Source: an uncultured Butyricicoccus sp. (GTDB taxonomy: Bacteria > Bacillota > Clostridia > Oscillospirales > Butyricicoccaceae). From it: a stretch of 6,646 bases of DNA. This document shows, piece after piece, positions 1 to 6,630 of the stretch (the first letter of the stretch is position 1; each line of letters begins with the position of its first letter). The translations under genes were made by a program, and so were the position numbers. Below the pieces are notes generated by a model. That model was not told where the DNA came from. It did no database searches and saw only the letters and a program-made list of their open reading frames with translations. The DNA is taken from contig UQVU01000100.1 in assembly GCA_900544475.1 (NCBI GenBank), forward strand, positions 1-6,646. Direction: 5' to 3'.

Positions 1-1112
1 CCGGCGGACTCCGGAGACTGACCCATGCCGATGCAGGGGCCGCAGGCGCACTCGAGAATACGCGCACCGGCGGAAATGATGTCGGAGAGCGCACCGTTCT
101 GCGCGAGCATATTGAATACCTGCTTGGAGCCCGGGCTGATGGTCAGGGAAACGTTCGGGTCAACGGTCTTGCCTTTGAGGATAGCCGCGACCTTCATCAT
201 GTCATAGTAGGAAGAGTTGGTGCACGAGCCGATGCAGCACTGATTTACCGGAATTTCACCGATTTCAGTGACCTTCTTGACGTTATCCGGCATATGCGGC
301 ATAGCGGCGAGCGGCTCCAGAGCCGAAAGGTCTACGGTGTACTCCTCGTCGTACTCGGCGTCCGGGTCGGAGGACAGCGGAACCCATACGTCGCCGCGTC
401 CCTGTGCCTCGAGGAACTTCTTCGTCGCCTCATCGGACGGGAAGATCGAGGTCGTTGCGCCCAGCTCCGCGCCCATGTTGGTGATGGTCGCGCGTTCCGG
501 AACGGAAAGGGTCTTGACGCCCTCGCCCGCATACTCAACGATCTTGCCGACGCCGCCCTTGACGGTCATCTGGCGCAGAACTTCCAGAATAACGTCCTTC
601 GCGGAGACCCACGGCGACAGCTTGCCGGTCAGGGTCACGCGAACCATCTTCGGCATCGGGATGTAGTACGCGCCGCCGCCCATCGCGACCGCAACATCCA
701 GACCGCCCGCGCCGAACGCCAGCATACCGATGCCGCCGCCGGTCGGGGTATGGCTGTCCGAGCCGATGAGGGTCTTGCCCGGTGCGCCGAAGCGCTCGAG
801 GTGTACCTGATGGCAGATGCCGTTGCCGGCCTTGGAATAGTAGATGCCGTGCTTCTTTGCGACGGAACCGATATATTTGTGGTCATCCGCGTTTTCGAAG
901 CCGGACTGCAGGGTATTATGGTCAATGTACGCGACCGAACGCTCGGTCTTGACCTGATCGACGCCCATCGCCTCAAACTGGAGATAAGCCATCGTACCGG
1001 TCGCATCCTGCGTCAGCGTCTGGTCGATCTTGAGGCCGATTTCCTGCCCCACGACCATCTCGCCGTCTACCAGATGCGCCTTCAAAATTTTCTGCGCGAT
1101 TGTCATACCCAT
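1..1112 (-). CDS. acn: Aconitate hydratase (aconitase), N-terminal part, cut by window edge
   Basis: Interconverts citrate and isocitrate through cis-aconitate in the cytoplasm, using a [4Fe-4S] cluster. The window holds 370 complete codons from the start. The protein opens MGMTIAQKILKAHLVDGE and carries GSDSHTPTGGGIGMLAFGAG, SPWVSAKDVILEVLRQ and a GSCTNSSYYDMMK segment. The three expected cluster ligands are present: C297 in GSCTNSS, and C357 and C360 in CACGPCIGMG. This pattern fits the short monomeric aconitase of clostridia and Aquifex, which from memory is about 640-660 residues, so the remaining catalytic part and the C-terminal swivel domain lie off the left edge. A LeuC/homoaconitase paralogue is less likely, because the N-terminus matches the aconitase subgroup closely. 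The start is ATG 1112, with AAAGGAG at 1130-1124 and an 11-nt spacer; ATG 1106 would be 17 nt away. It has its own candidate promoter and a structured leader. Confidence 0.93.
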   Translation of the reverse strand, partial: MGMTIAQKILKAHLVDGEMVVGQEIGLKIDQTLTQDATGTMAYLQFEAMGVDQVKTERSVAYIDHNTLQSGFENADDHKYIGSVAKKHGIYYSKAGNGICHQVHLERFGAPGKTLIGSDSHTPTGGGIGMLAFGAGGLDVAVAMGGGAYYIPMPKMVRVTLTGKLSPWVSAKDVILEVLRQMTVKGGVGKIVEYAGEGVKTLSVPERATITNMGAELGATTSIFPSDEATKKFLEAQGRGDVWVPLSSDPDAEYDEEYTVDLSALEPLAAMPHMPDNVKKVTEIGEIPVNQCCIGSCTNSSYYDMMKVAAILKGKTVDPNVSLTISPGSKQVFNMLAQNGALSDIISAGARILECACGPCIGMGQSPESA

Positions 1113-1301
1113 GTGTGTGTACGCTCCTTTTTGTCCCGACGCAGAACACCAAACGCGCCCTGCGCCCCGCCCTCTCTATTGTTTTCAGGGCAGTTGTTGC
1201 GGCTTCCACAGCCTTCTCCACGGAGAACGAAACAATTCTCCGTGCCCAGTAGTTAAAAACAGAAGTGGCCGCGCCCTGCGGCAAAGCACAGGACGTAAAC
1301 C
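1113..1301 (-). promoter_or_regulatory. Long structured 5' leader of aconitase
   Basis: About 190 nt separate the candidate transcription start from the aconitase ATG, and I find no convincing gene in them. The leader RNA would contain a perfect 9-bp stem with an 8-nt loop (arms 1219-1227 and 1236-1244, CACGGAGAA/TTCTCCGTG) and a weaker 5-bp GCCCT/AGGGC stem (1169-1173 with 1187-1191). The aconitase ribosome binding site, AAAGGAG, is at 1130-1124. I found no T-box signature and no riboswitch family I recognise. Leader length and hairpins are seen directly; a regulatory role is inferred. Confidence 0.4.
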
Positions 1302-1307
1302 ACTTCT
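1254..1307 (-). terminator. Nested hairpin followed by U-tract: tsaD terminator or aconitase attenuator
   Basis: On the minus strand a perfect 8-bp outer stem (AGAAGTGG at 1307-1300, CCACTTCT at 1268-1261) encloses an inner 6-bp stem (CCTGTG 1292-1287 with CGCAGG 1280-1275, one G-U pair, 6-nt loop). GTTTTTAA follows at once (1260-1253). This is the layout of an intrinsic terminator for transcripts arriving from tsaD. The 5' arm abuts the candidate aconitase -10 box, so the repeat could instead act at the DNA level as an operator. Confidence 0.5.
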
Positions 1308-1336
1308 ATTTTACATCATTTTATGATTTTTGCAAA
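1308..1336 (-). promoter_or_regulatory. Candidate sigma-A promoter for aconitase
   Basis: On the minus strand TTTGCA (1336-1331, 4 of 6 matches to TTGACA) is followed after exactly 17 nt by TAAAAT (1313-1308, 5 of 6 matches to TATAAT). The surrounding DNA is markedly AT-rich compared with the flanking genes. The predicted start of transcription is near 1301, about 190 nt before the aconitase ATG. Confidence 0.5.
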
Positions 1337-1373
1337 CCCTAATTTACGGGCGTATTTCACAAATCCGCTTTTA

Positions 1374-1405
1374 GTCTATCGAAAAACTTCGTTTTTCCGA
1401 CAGTC
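1374..1405 (-). terminator. Hairpin downstream of tsaD, weak terminator candidate
   Basis: An inverted repeat about 45 nt past the tsaD stop. On the minus strand the core is GAAAAAC-gaa-GTTTTTC (1397-1381), seven perfect pairs with a 3-nt loop. It extends outward to GACTGTC/GATAGAC with one bulged G, one G-U pair and one mismatch. The run of T is inside the 3' arm rather than after it, so it may be a poor terminator, an mRNA 3'-end stabiliser, or part of a dispersed repeat. Confidence 0.35.
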
Positions 1406-1450
1406 CGCATTCCGGCTGCGCCGTTTTCCGGGCGTTCCGTCATCCGGGAG

Positions 1451-2476
1451 CTACGCCGGGTCGCAGATATTGCGTCCGATGTCGGCAGTCGGATAGGCGT
1501 TCTGAAGCGTGTGGCCGAGATTGCCGGCGAGATACTCATAGTACGCCTGTGCGCCGATCATGGCGGCGTTGTCGCCGCAGAGCTTGAGCGGCGGCAGGAA
1601 CAGCCGGGTGTGAGTGCGCTTTGCCATGTCGGTGAGCGCCGCGCGGAGGAACGAGTTCGCCGCAACGCCGCCCGCACAGACCACGTTCCGCGCATGGGTC
1701 TGCTTGACCGCCTGCTCGAGACGCGGCACGAGCGTGTGCACGACCGCTGCGCAGAACGAGGCCGCAAGACCCTCCCGGTCGAGCGTTTCGCCCTTCTGCT
1801 CGGCGTTGTGCGCGAGGTTGATGACCGCGGTTTTCAGGCCGGAGAACGAAAAGTCGAGCGGCGCGTCCTTGATGCGGCTGTCCGGCAGCTTGTAGCGCTT
1901 CGGGTCGCCGTTCTGGGCGAGCGCGTCGATTTTCGGGCCGCCGGGATAGCCGACGCCCAGCACACGCGCCACCTTGTCGAACGCCTCGCCTGCCGCGTCG
2001 TCGCGCGTGCCGCCGAGGATTTCGAACTCGGTGTAGTCGCGTACCATGACAATCTCGCTGTGTCCGCCGGACGCGATGAGGGTCAGAAACGGCGGCTTCA
2101 GCTCAGGGTACGCCAGAAACGTCGCCGCGATATGGCCGCGGATGTGGTGCACCGGGATGAACGGCTTGTTCAGGGAAAAGGCAAGCGACTTGCCGAAGTT
2201 CGCGCCGACGAGCAGCGCACCGATAAGGCCCGGCGCACAGGTCGCCGCGACCGCGTCCACGTCGTGCTTATCCATGCCGGCGTCCGCAAGCGCCTGCTCG
2301 GTCACGCGCACGACCGCCTCCATATGGCGGCGCGAGGCAATCTCGGGCACGACGCCGCCGTAGAGCGCGTGGGTCGCGATCTGCGTGTCCACGACGTTCG
2401 ACAGCATTTTCCGTCCGTCCTCGATGACGGCGGCCGCCGTTTCATCGCAGGAGGACTCGATAGCAAGTATTCTCAA
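1451..2476 (-). CDS. tsaD: tRNA N6-threonylcarbamoyltransferase TsaD
   Basis: Catalytic subunit of the cytoplasmic machinery that transfers threonylcarbamoyl from threonylcarbamoyl-AMP to A37 of ANN-decoding tRNAs (t6A), acting with TsaB and TsaE. From the TTG start the protein has 341 residues, the normal size. It opens MRILAIESSCDETAAAV. Visible motifs are GGVVPEIASRRH, the metal-binding HHIRGH (H111 and H115), ASGGH (136-139), SFSGLKTAV, and the late CGDNAAMIG with metal ligand D302; E. coli TsaD uses H111, H115 and D300. The start is decided by the ribosome binding site: GGAG (2488-2485) lies 8 nt before TTG 2476. The alternative GTG 2485, which adds three residues, overlaps that GGAG and so could not use it. 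The gap to the upstream acetyltransferase is 15 nt, suggesting co-transcription. All catalytic residues are present. Confidence 0.97.
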   Translation of the reverse strand: MRILAIESSCDETAAAVIEDGRKMLSNVVDTQIATHALYGGVVPEIASRRHMEAVVRVTEQALADAGMDKHDVDAVAATCAPGLIGALLVGANFGKSLAFSLNKPFIPVHHIRGHIAATFLAYPELKPPFLTLIASGGHSEIVMVRDYTEFEILGGTRDDAAGEAFDKVARVLGVGYPGGPKIDALAQNGDPKRYKLPDSRIKDAPLDFSFSGLKTAVINLAHNAEQKGETLDREGLAASFCAAVVHTLVPRLEQAVKQTHARNVVCAGGVAANSFLRAALTDMAKRTHTRLFLPPLKLCGDNAAMIGAQAYYEYLAGNLGHTLQNAYPTADIGRNICDPA

Positions 2477-2491
2477 GGTTTTCACTCCAAT

Positions 2492-2941
2492 TTATAAGGT
2501 TTTCTCAAAGCACAGGCAGTTTTCCGCACCGGCGGGACTGCCGTAGTAGTCTATGACCTGATAGCCGAGCTTTTCATAGAGCGCGGCGGAATCCGCCGTT
2601 GTCCGGGCGGTTTCCAGAATGGCGCGGGTGCAGCCGTGCGCGGCGGCGTCCCGCTCAAGCGCCGTGATGATGGCGGAGGCAACGCCCTTTCGGCGGTACG
2701 CCGGGTCGATGTAGATGCGCTTGACCTCGAAGGTCTGCTCGTCCATGCGCTTCCACGCGCCGCAGCCGGCCGGAACGCCGTCTATGTACGCAACAACGCG
2801 GCAGTCGAACAGATGGGGCAGGTTGTACTTCGCGTAGCGTTTTTCCACGTCACCGACCAGTGTGAAGTAGTACGCATCGAGCGCTGCGGTGAGCGCATGA
2901 AAATCCGGGTTCTCGGGGGTAACGAAACGTAATTCCATCAT
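2492..2941 (-). CDS. GNAT family N-acetyltransferase, substrate unknown
   Basis: A 149-residue single-domain GNAT protein that should transfer acetyl from acetyl-CoA to an amine. The core beta strand and acetyl-CoA pyrophosphate loop are clear: FEVKRIYIDPAYRRKGVASA (71-90), with the loop at R83-A88. AILETA follows at 107-112 and LYEKLGYQVIDYYG at 121-134, where Y122 sits at the usual general-acid position. Overall pattern resembles small soluble GNATs of unassigned substrate. It is not a second RimI, since it lacks RimI's LEVRASN and KNYY signatures. AGGAGG (2951-2946) is 4 nt before ATG 2941 and 7 nt before ATG 2938, so the true start could be the second Met. It is 31 nt after rimI and 15 nt before tsaD, in one apparent operon. 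The substrate cannot be told from sequence. Confidence 0.9.
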   Translation of the reverse strand: MMELRFVTPENPDFHALTAALDAYYFTLVGDVEKRYAKYNLPHLFDCRVVAYIDGVPAGCGAWKRMDEQTFEVKRIYIDPAYRRKGVASAIITALERDAAAHGCTRAILETARTTADSAALYEKLGYQVIDYYGSPAGAENCLCFEKTL

Positions 2942-2972
2942 AAATCCTCCTCATTTTCGCCTTAAACCGGGT

Positions 2973-3401
2973 TTATCTGTAATTTGTCATCAGCACGCCG
3001 TCCTCTGTCGGGGCGGAGTAGTAGTTTTTGCGCACGCCGACCGGCTGAAAGCCGTTTTTCTCGTAGAGCGCGATGGCCGGGGCGTTGGACGCACGAACCT
3101 CCAGCGTCACGAACGCGAGTTTTTTCTCGTCCGCGCGGTGCAGCAGCTCGTGCAGCAGCGCCTCCGCGACGCCCTGCCGGCGGCAGGACGGGAACACCGC
3201 GACATTCGTGATGTAGCCCTCGTCGAGTACGGTCTGGCAGCCGACGTAGCCGCAGACCTCCCCTGCCCGCTCGGCCACGAGAAACAGGCCGCTCCCCAGC
3301 TCCTCGCGCAGCATTTTTTCGCTCCACGGGGCGTGAAAGCACTGCTTTTCCAGCTCTGCGAGGGCGGAAAGGTGCTTTTCCTGCATTTCGGTTATGTTCA
3401 T
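2973..3401 (-). CDS. rimI: Ribosomal protein S18-alanine N-acetyltransferase RimI
   Basis: A GNAT enzyme that acetylates the N-terminal alanine of ribosomal protein S18, probably with other targets in this lineage. The 142 residues are the expected size. Diagnostic RimI segments are APWSEKMLREEL (24-35), YITNVAVFPSCRRQGVAEALL (63-83, with the acetyl-CoA loop), VTLEVRASNAPAIALYEKNGF (98-118) and VGVRKNYY. E101 and Y113 correspond to the catalytic base and acid described for Salmonella RimI (E103, Y115). GGGAG (3415-3411) is 9 nt before ATG 3401. The ATG overlaps the stop of the upstream phosphatase gene as ATGA, so translation is probably coupled in an intact relative. RimI is commonly encoded beside tsaB and tsaD; here a second acetyltransferase gene separates it from tsaD and no tsaB is seen. 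Confidence 0.94.
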   Translation of the reverse strand: MNITEMQEKHLSALAELEKQCFHAPWSEKMLREELGSGLFLVAERAGEVCGYVGCQTVLDEGYITNVAVFPSCRRQGVAEALLHELLHRADEKKLAFVTLEVRASNAPAIALYEKNGFQPVGVRKNYYSAPTEDGVLMTNYR

Positions 3402-3819
3402 TTTGCGAGTCTCCCGATGATGCTTTCGACCGCCGCCTTGATTTCAGAAGCCGCTCTTCGATAGATTTCGAGGTCGCCGCCGAACGGGTCGGAAATGTCG
3501 CCCGGCGCGAGCGTGAACACCTTATCCGCGCAGTCCGGGAGCGCCGCGCAAAGATTGTCGTACTGCGAGCCGGTCATGCAGACGAGGTACTTCGCCTCGC
3601 GGGCAAGTTCGGGCGTGAGCGGTGCGCGGAAATGTCCGCGCCAAGCTCCCCTGCGGCGGTCACGGCGTTTTCGCTCGCCGGCAGGCCGTCCGAGGTGTAA
3701 AGTCCTGCGCTGTCCGCCGAAAGTCCGGTCTTTTCCTCCCCGCCGAGTGCGCGGAAGAACCCCTCCGCCATCGGCGACCGGCAGGTATTGCCGGTACAAA
3801 GAAAAATCAATTTATCCAT
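3398..3819 (-). pseudogene. Low-molecular-weight protein tyrosine phosphatase, frameshifted
   Basis: Family members dephosphorylate phosphotyrosine or phosphoarginine proteins (Wzb- and YwlE-like). Translation from ATG 3819 (AAGGG at 3831-3827, 7-nt spacer) gives MDKLIFLCTGNTCRSPMAEG with the complete P-loop CX5R, C8 to R14. It reads correctly through ELGADISAHRS (residue 68), then drifts into nonsense and stops at 3574. The rest of the family signature continues in the -1 frame: LTPELAREAKYLVCMTGSQY, then the general-acid motif DPFGG and a normal C-terminal helix, ending at 3398. The break lies at about 3610-3628. Joining the halves directly gives HRLTPEL instead of the expected HRSRPLT, so about ten bases seem missing; restoring them gives about 143 residues, the family's usual size. 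I see no slippery heptamer for programmed frameshifting. The cause may be a real mutation or an assembly error. As written, the product is an 81-residue fragment without the DPF aspartate. Confidence 0.85.
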
Positions 3820-3836
3820 AGTAAAACCCTTCTTAT

Positions 3837-3944
3837 AGAGTGTAGAGTGGAAAGTGAAGAGTGTAGAGAACGCGGCGGTCTGCCGTTCTGCAAAAGAGCC
3901 GCCCTTCACGTTATCTTTACTCTCAACTCTGTACTCTTCACTCT
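3837..3944. repeat. MITE-like inverted-repeat element with heptamer arms
   Basis: A 108-bp intergenic element between polA and the phosphatase gene. The plus-strand left arm starts AGAGTGTAGAGTGG at 3837. The right arm, read on the minus strand from 3944, starts AGAGTGAAGAGT. The two arms agree at about 27 of the first 36 positions. Each arm is a run of degenerate 7-bp units of the form AGAGTNN (left: AGAGTGT, AGAGTGG, AAAGTGA, AGAGTGT). The centre is GC-rich, with GGCGG/CCGCC able to extend the fold. It contains no gene and lies 4 bp past the polA stop and 17 bp before the phosphatase ATG. If transcribed it would form a long imperfect hairpin. Identity as a mobile element is inferred from structure alone. 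Confidence 0.65.
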
Positions 3945-3948
3945 TACT

Positions 3949-6582
3949 TTACTTCGCTTCGTACCAGCTTGCGCCGCAGTTTGCTTCTGCGACGAGCGGG
4001 GCGTCCATCTTGAACGCACTTTCCATTTCTTCGGTGAGAATTTTCGCGGCGGCGTCCTTTTCGCGGAGCGGCGCTTCGAGAATCAGCTCGTCGTGCACCT
4101 GAAGAATAAGGCGGCTTTCCAGTCCCTCGCGCTTCAGGCGGTCGCGCACGCGCACCATGGCGATTTTGATGATGTCGGCCGCCGTGCCCTGAATGGGCGT
4201 GTTCATCGCGATGCGCTCAGCCGCCGAGCGGACGTTGAAGTTCTTGCTGTCGATGTCCGGCACGGCGCGGCGGCGTCCGAACAGGGTCGTGACGTAGCCC
4301 TGCTCGCGGGCGGTCTGCTTGATGGTGCTCATATAATTCTCGATGCCGGGATAGCTGTCGAGATAGGTCTTGATGAACTCCGCGGCCTCCTTGCGGCTCA
4401 CGCCGATGTCCTGCGCGAGCGAGAAGTCGGAGATGCCGTAGACGATGCCGAAGTTTACCGCCTTGCAGGAGGAGCGCATAGAGCTTGTGATCTCGTCGAG
4501 CGGCAGGTGGTAGACCTTGGAGGCCGTCGCGGCATGAATGTCCTGACCTGACACGAACGCGCCGATCATGTGCTTGTCCTGCGAGATATGCGCAAGCACG
4601 CGCAGCTCGATCTGCGAATAGTCCGCGTCGATCAGCACATGGTCCTTGTCGGGCGCGACGAACATCCGGCGCAGCTCACGGCCAAGCTCGGTGCGGACCG
4701 GGATATTCTGGAGATTGGGGTCGGTCGAGGAAAGACGGCCGGTCGCCGTGACCATCTGCTGGAAATGCGTGTGGATGCGGTTGTCCTTCGTGTCCACGAC
4801 CGCAAGCAGGCCGTCCACGTAGGTGCTCTTGAGCTTGGTCAGGCGGCGGTATTCGAGGATATGCGCGATAATCGGATGCTCATCGCGCAGACGTTCGAGC
4901 ACCTCGGCACTCGTCGAGTAGCCGGTCTTGGTCTTTTTCGGGGCCGGCAGACCCAGCCGCTCAAACAGCACCTCGCCCAGCTGACGGGGGCTGTTGATGT
5001 TGAACTCCGCGCCGGCGTCCTGATAGATACCGTCCACGAGGTCGCGGATACGGGTTTCAAGGCGTTCGCCGAACGTGCGAAGCTCCTCGGGCGCAACGGC
5101 GCAGCCCGCATTCTCCATCTCGGCAAGCACCCGCTCGAGCGGCAGCTCGATTTCGTAGTACAGCTTTCTCATGCCGAACTGCTCTATCTTGTCGTTCATC
5201 TCGCGGAAAATCTCGCGCATCGCGGCAAGATAGCGCGCCGCCGCACCCTCTGTTGCCTCGCGTCCGCCGAGGGGCGAAAGCGCCGCCGGGTCATCGAGGT
5301 CGAGGTCGGGCAGCATGGCGTTGCAGCAGGCAAGCGCGAGCCGCGGCAGCTCGTAGCTCGACTGGGTCGGGTCGATGAGGTAGGCCGCGAGAGCGGTGTC
5401 GAAGCTGATGCCGCGCGGGTCGAGGCCGCTTTGAAGCAGGAGCTTAATGGTGTCCTTCGCGTCATGGAGGGCGAGGTTGATGCTGCCGTCAAACAGCCGC
5501 GCAAGCACGTCGTTCCACGCCTCGCCCATGTCGTCCGCATACAGGCAGTACGCCTCCTCCCCGTCCATCAGGCAGAGCACGCGCACGGTCTTGCCGGTGA
5601 GGGCAAAGACGCGGTCGCTTTCGGTCAGCGAGTCGAGGAGCGTGAACGCCTCGAAGGCGGACGATACCGCGCGGCACGCGGGTACTGCCAGCTGTGCGGC
5701 GGGCGCCTGCTCCTCGGTCAGGCCGAGGCGGCGGATAAACTGGTCGAATTCGAGCCGCGTCAGCAGCGCATAGAGCGCCGCCTTGTCCATTTTCGGCTCG
5801 GGCAGGTTCTCTACGTCAAGTTCGAGCGGCACGCTGCGGTCGATGGTCGCAAGCCAGTAGCTGTCGCGTGCGCTCTGCTCATCGGCGAGCAGCTTGGTGC
5901 GAACGCCCTTCTTGATGCGCTCGTCGTCTATGTGCTCATAGATGCCGTCGAGCGAGCCGAAATCATGCAGCAGCTGCATCGCGCTCTTTTCGCCCACGCC
6001 CTTGACGCCCGGAATGTTATCCGAGGAGTCGCCCATCAGGCTCTTGAGGTCGATGAGGCGGATGGGGTCGAAGCCGTATTCCTCACGGAACTTCTCGGTC
6101 GTGTAGCTCGTGTAGGTGGTCTTGCCCTGCGAGGACTTGACCAGACGCACGACCGTGCCGCCGCCGGCAAGCTGAAGCGAGTCGCGGTCACCGGTGAGGA
6201 CAACGCACTCGTCGCCATGCTCGTTTGCGCGGCGGCTGATGGTGCCGAGCAGGTCGTCCGCCTCGTAGCCCGCCATTTCGCAGCGCACGATGCCAAGCGC
6301 GTCCAGGACTTCCTTGATGATCGGCAGCTGCACCGCCAGATTTTCCTCCATCGGCTTGCGTGTCGCCTTGTAGAAATCGAATTTCTTATGGCGGAAGGTC
6401 TTTTCCTTTACATCGAAGCAGACAACGATGCGGTCGGGCTTTTCCTCGTCCTCCTGCTTGAACAGCGTGGAGAGAAAGCCGTAGACCGCGTTGGTCGGCG
6501 TGCCCTCGTGGTTCGAGAGATTGCGAATGCCGAAATAGGCGCGGTTCAATATGCTGTTTCCATCTATCACCATGATCTTCAT
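3949..6582 (-). CDS. polA: DNA polymerase I
   Basis: Repair and Okazaki-fragment polymerase, 877 residues. The N-terminal 5'-3' nuclease domain (about 1-290) shows D7 in VIDGNS, YEADDLLGT (106-114), TGDRDSLQL (130-138), GDSSDNIPGVKGVG (184-197). The middle region (about 300-470) is a degenerate 3'-5' exonuclease fold: the exo I D-x-E is replaced by FALTGKTV (326-333), so no proofreading is expected, as in Bacillus and Thermus enzymes. The polymerase domain (about 475-877) is intact: TGRLSSTDPNLQNIP (614-628), motif A DYSQIELR (D654), motif B with K707, F711 and Y715, motif C QVHDEL (D831). Phe at 711 matches E. coli F762, which discriminates against dideoxynucleotides. The start is ATG 6582, with GAGGA (6595-6591) and an 8-nt spacer; the in-frame GTG at 6597 overlaps this site and is unlikely. 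The reading frame has no damage. Confidence 0.98.
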   Translation of the reverse strand: MKIMVIDGNSILNRAYFGIRNLSNHEGTPTNAVYGFLSTLFKQEDEEKPDRIVVCFDVKEKTFRHKKFDFYKATRKPMEENLAVQLPIIKEVLDALGIVRCEMAGYEADDLLGTISRRANEHGDECVVLTGDRDSLQLAGGGTVVRLVKSSQGKTTYTSYTTEKFREEYGFDPIRLIDLKSLMGDSSDNIPGVKGVGEKSAMQLLHDFGSLDGIYEHIDDERIKKGVRTKLLADEQSARDSYWLATIDRSVPLELDVENLPEPKMDKAALYALLTRLEFDQFIRRLGLTEEQAPAAQLAVPACRAVSSAFEAFTLLDSLTESDRVFALTGKTVRVLCLMDGEEAYCLYADDMGEAWNDVLARLFDGSINLALHDAKDTIKLLLQSGLDPRGISFDTALAAYLIDPTQSSYELPRLALACCNAMLPDLDLDDPAALSPLGGREATEGAAARYLAAMREIFREMNDKIEQFGMRKLYYEIELPLERVLAEMENAGCAVAPEELRTFGERLETRIRDLVDGIYQDAGAEFNINSPRQLGEVLFERLGLPAPKKTKTGYSTSAEVLERLRDEHPIIAHILEYRRLTKLKSTYVDGLLAVVDTKDNRIHTHFQQMVTATGRLSSTDPNLQNIPVRTELGRELRRMFVAPDKDHVLIDADYSQIELRVLAHISQDKHMIGAFVSGQDIHAATASKVYHLPLDEITSSMRSSCKAVNFGIVYGISDFSLAQDIGVSRKEAAEFIKTYLDSYPGIENYMSTIKQTAREQGYVTTLFGRRRAVPDIDSKNFNVRSAAERIAMNTPIQGTAADIIKIAMVRVRDRLKREGLESRLILQVHDELILEAPLREKDAAAKILTEEMESAFKMDAPLVAEANCGASWYEAK

Positions 6583-6608
6583 GCGTTTTTTCCTCACATC
6601 TTCGAGTT

Positions 6609-6625
6609 CGGCACCGGACGTGCCG
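6609..6625 (-). promoter_or_regulatory. 5'-UTR stem-loop of polA
   Basis: CGGCAC/GTGCCG forms a perfect 6-bp GC-rich stem with a 5-nt loop between the candidate -10 boxes and the polA ribosome binding site. With the inner -10 box in use, this hairpin would sit at the very 5' end of the mRNA, where such structures can slow RNA decay. The function is inferred. Confidence 0.4.
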
Positions 6626-6630
6626 CTGCC

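Noticed and set aside
294..1256. Plus-strand open frame of 320 codons opposite aconitase
   Set aside because: Low-complexity, Arg/Ala-rich product with no recognisable domain, lying fully antisense to a well-conserved gene. Typical artefact of GC-rich codon use.
973..1284. Minus-strand small ORF (TTG start) in the aconitase leader
   Set aside because: No ribosome binding site at its start; it runs far into aconitase out of frame and reads as an Arg/Gly-rich shadow there.
1113..1301. T-box or other known riboswitch in the aconitase leader
   Set aside because: No UGGNACCGCG antiterminator motif or other recognised conserved core is present on the transcribed strand.
1511..2497. Plus-strand open frame of 328 codons opposite tsaD
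   Set aside because: Arg/Val-rich composition with no motif. The minus strand carries an intact TsaD with all catalytic residues.
3610..3628. Programmed ribosomal frameshift in the phosphatase gene
   Set aside because: There is no X-XXY-YYZ slippery site or nearby stimulator, and direct joining would drop three conserved residues (S-R-P) rather than restore the family sequence.
3832..3858. Promoter at the end of the repeat element (TTCACT, 15 nt, TATAAG)
   Set aside because: The spacing is short, and a start near 3825 would leave the phosphatase ribosome binding site (3831-3827) outside the transcript.
3820..3909. N-terminal extension of the phosphatase through the repeat element
   Set aside because: The ATG at 3819 has an AAGGG ribosome binding site at 7 nt and gives the canonical LMW-PTP N-terminus. 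The extension only translates heptamer repeats.
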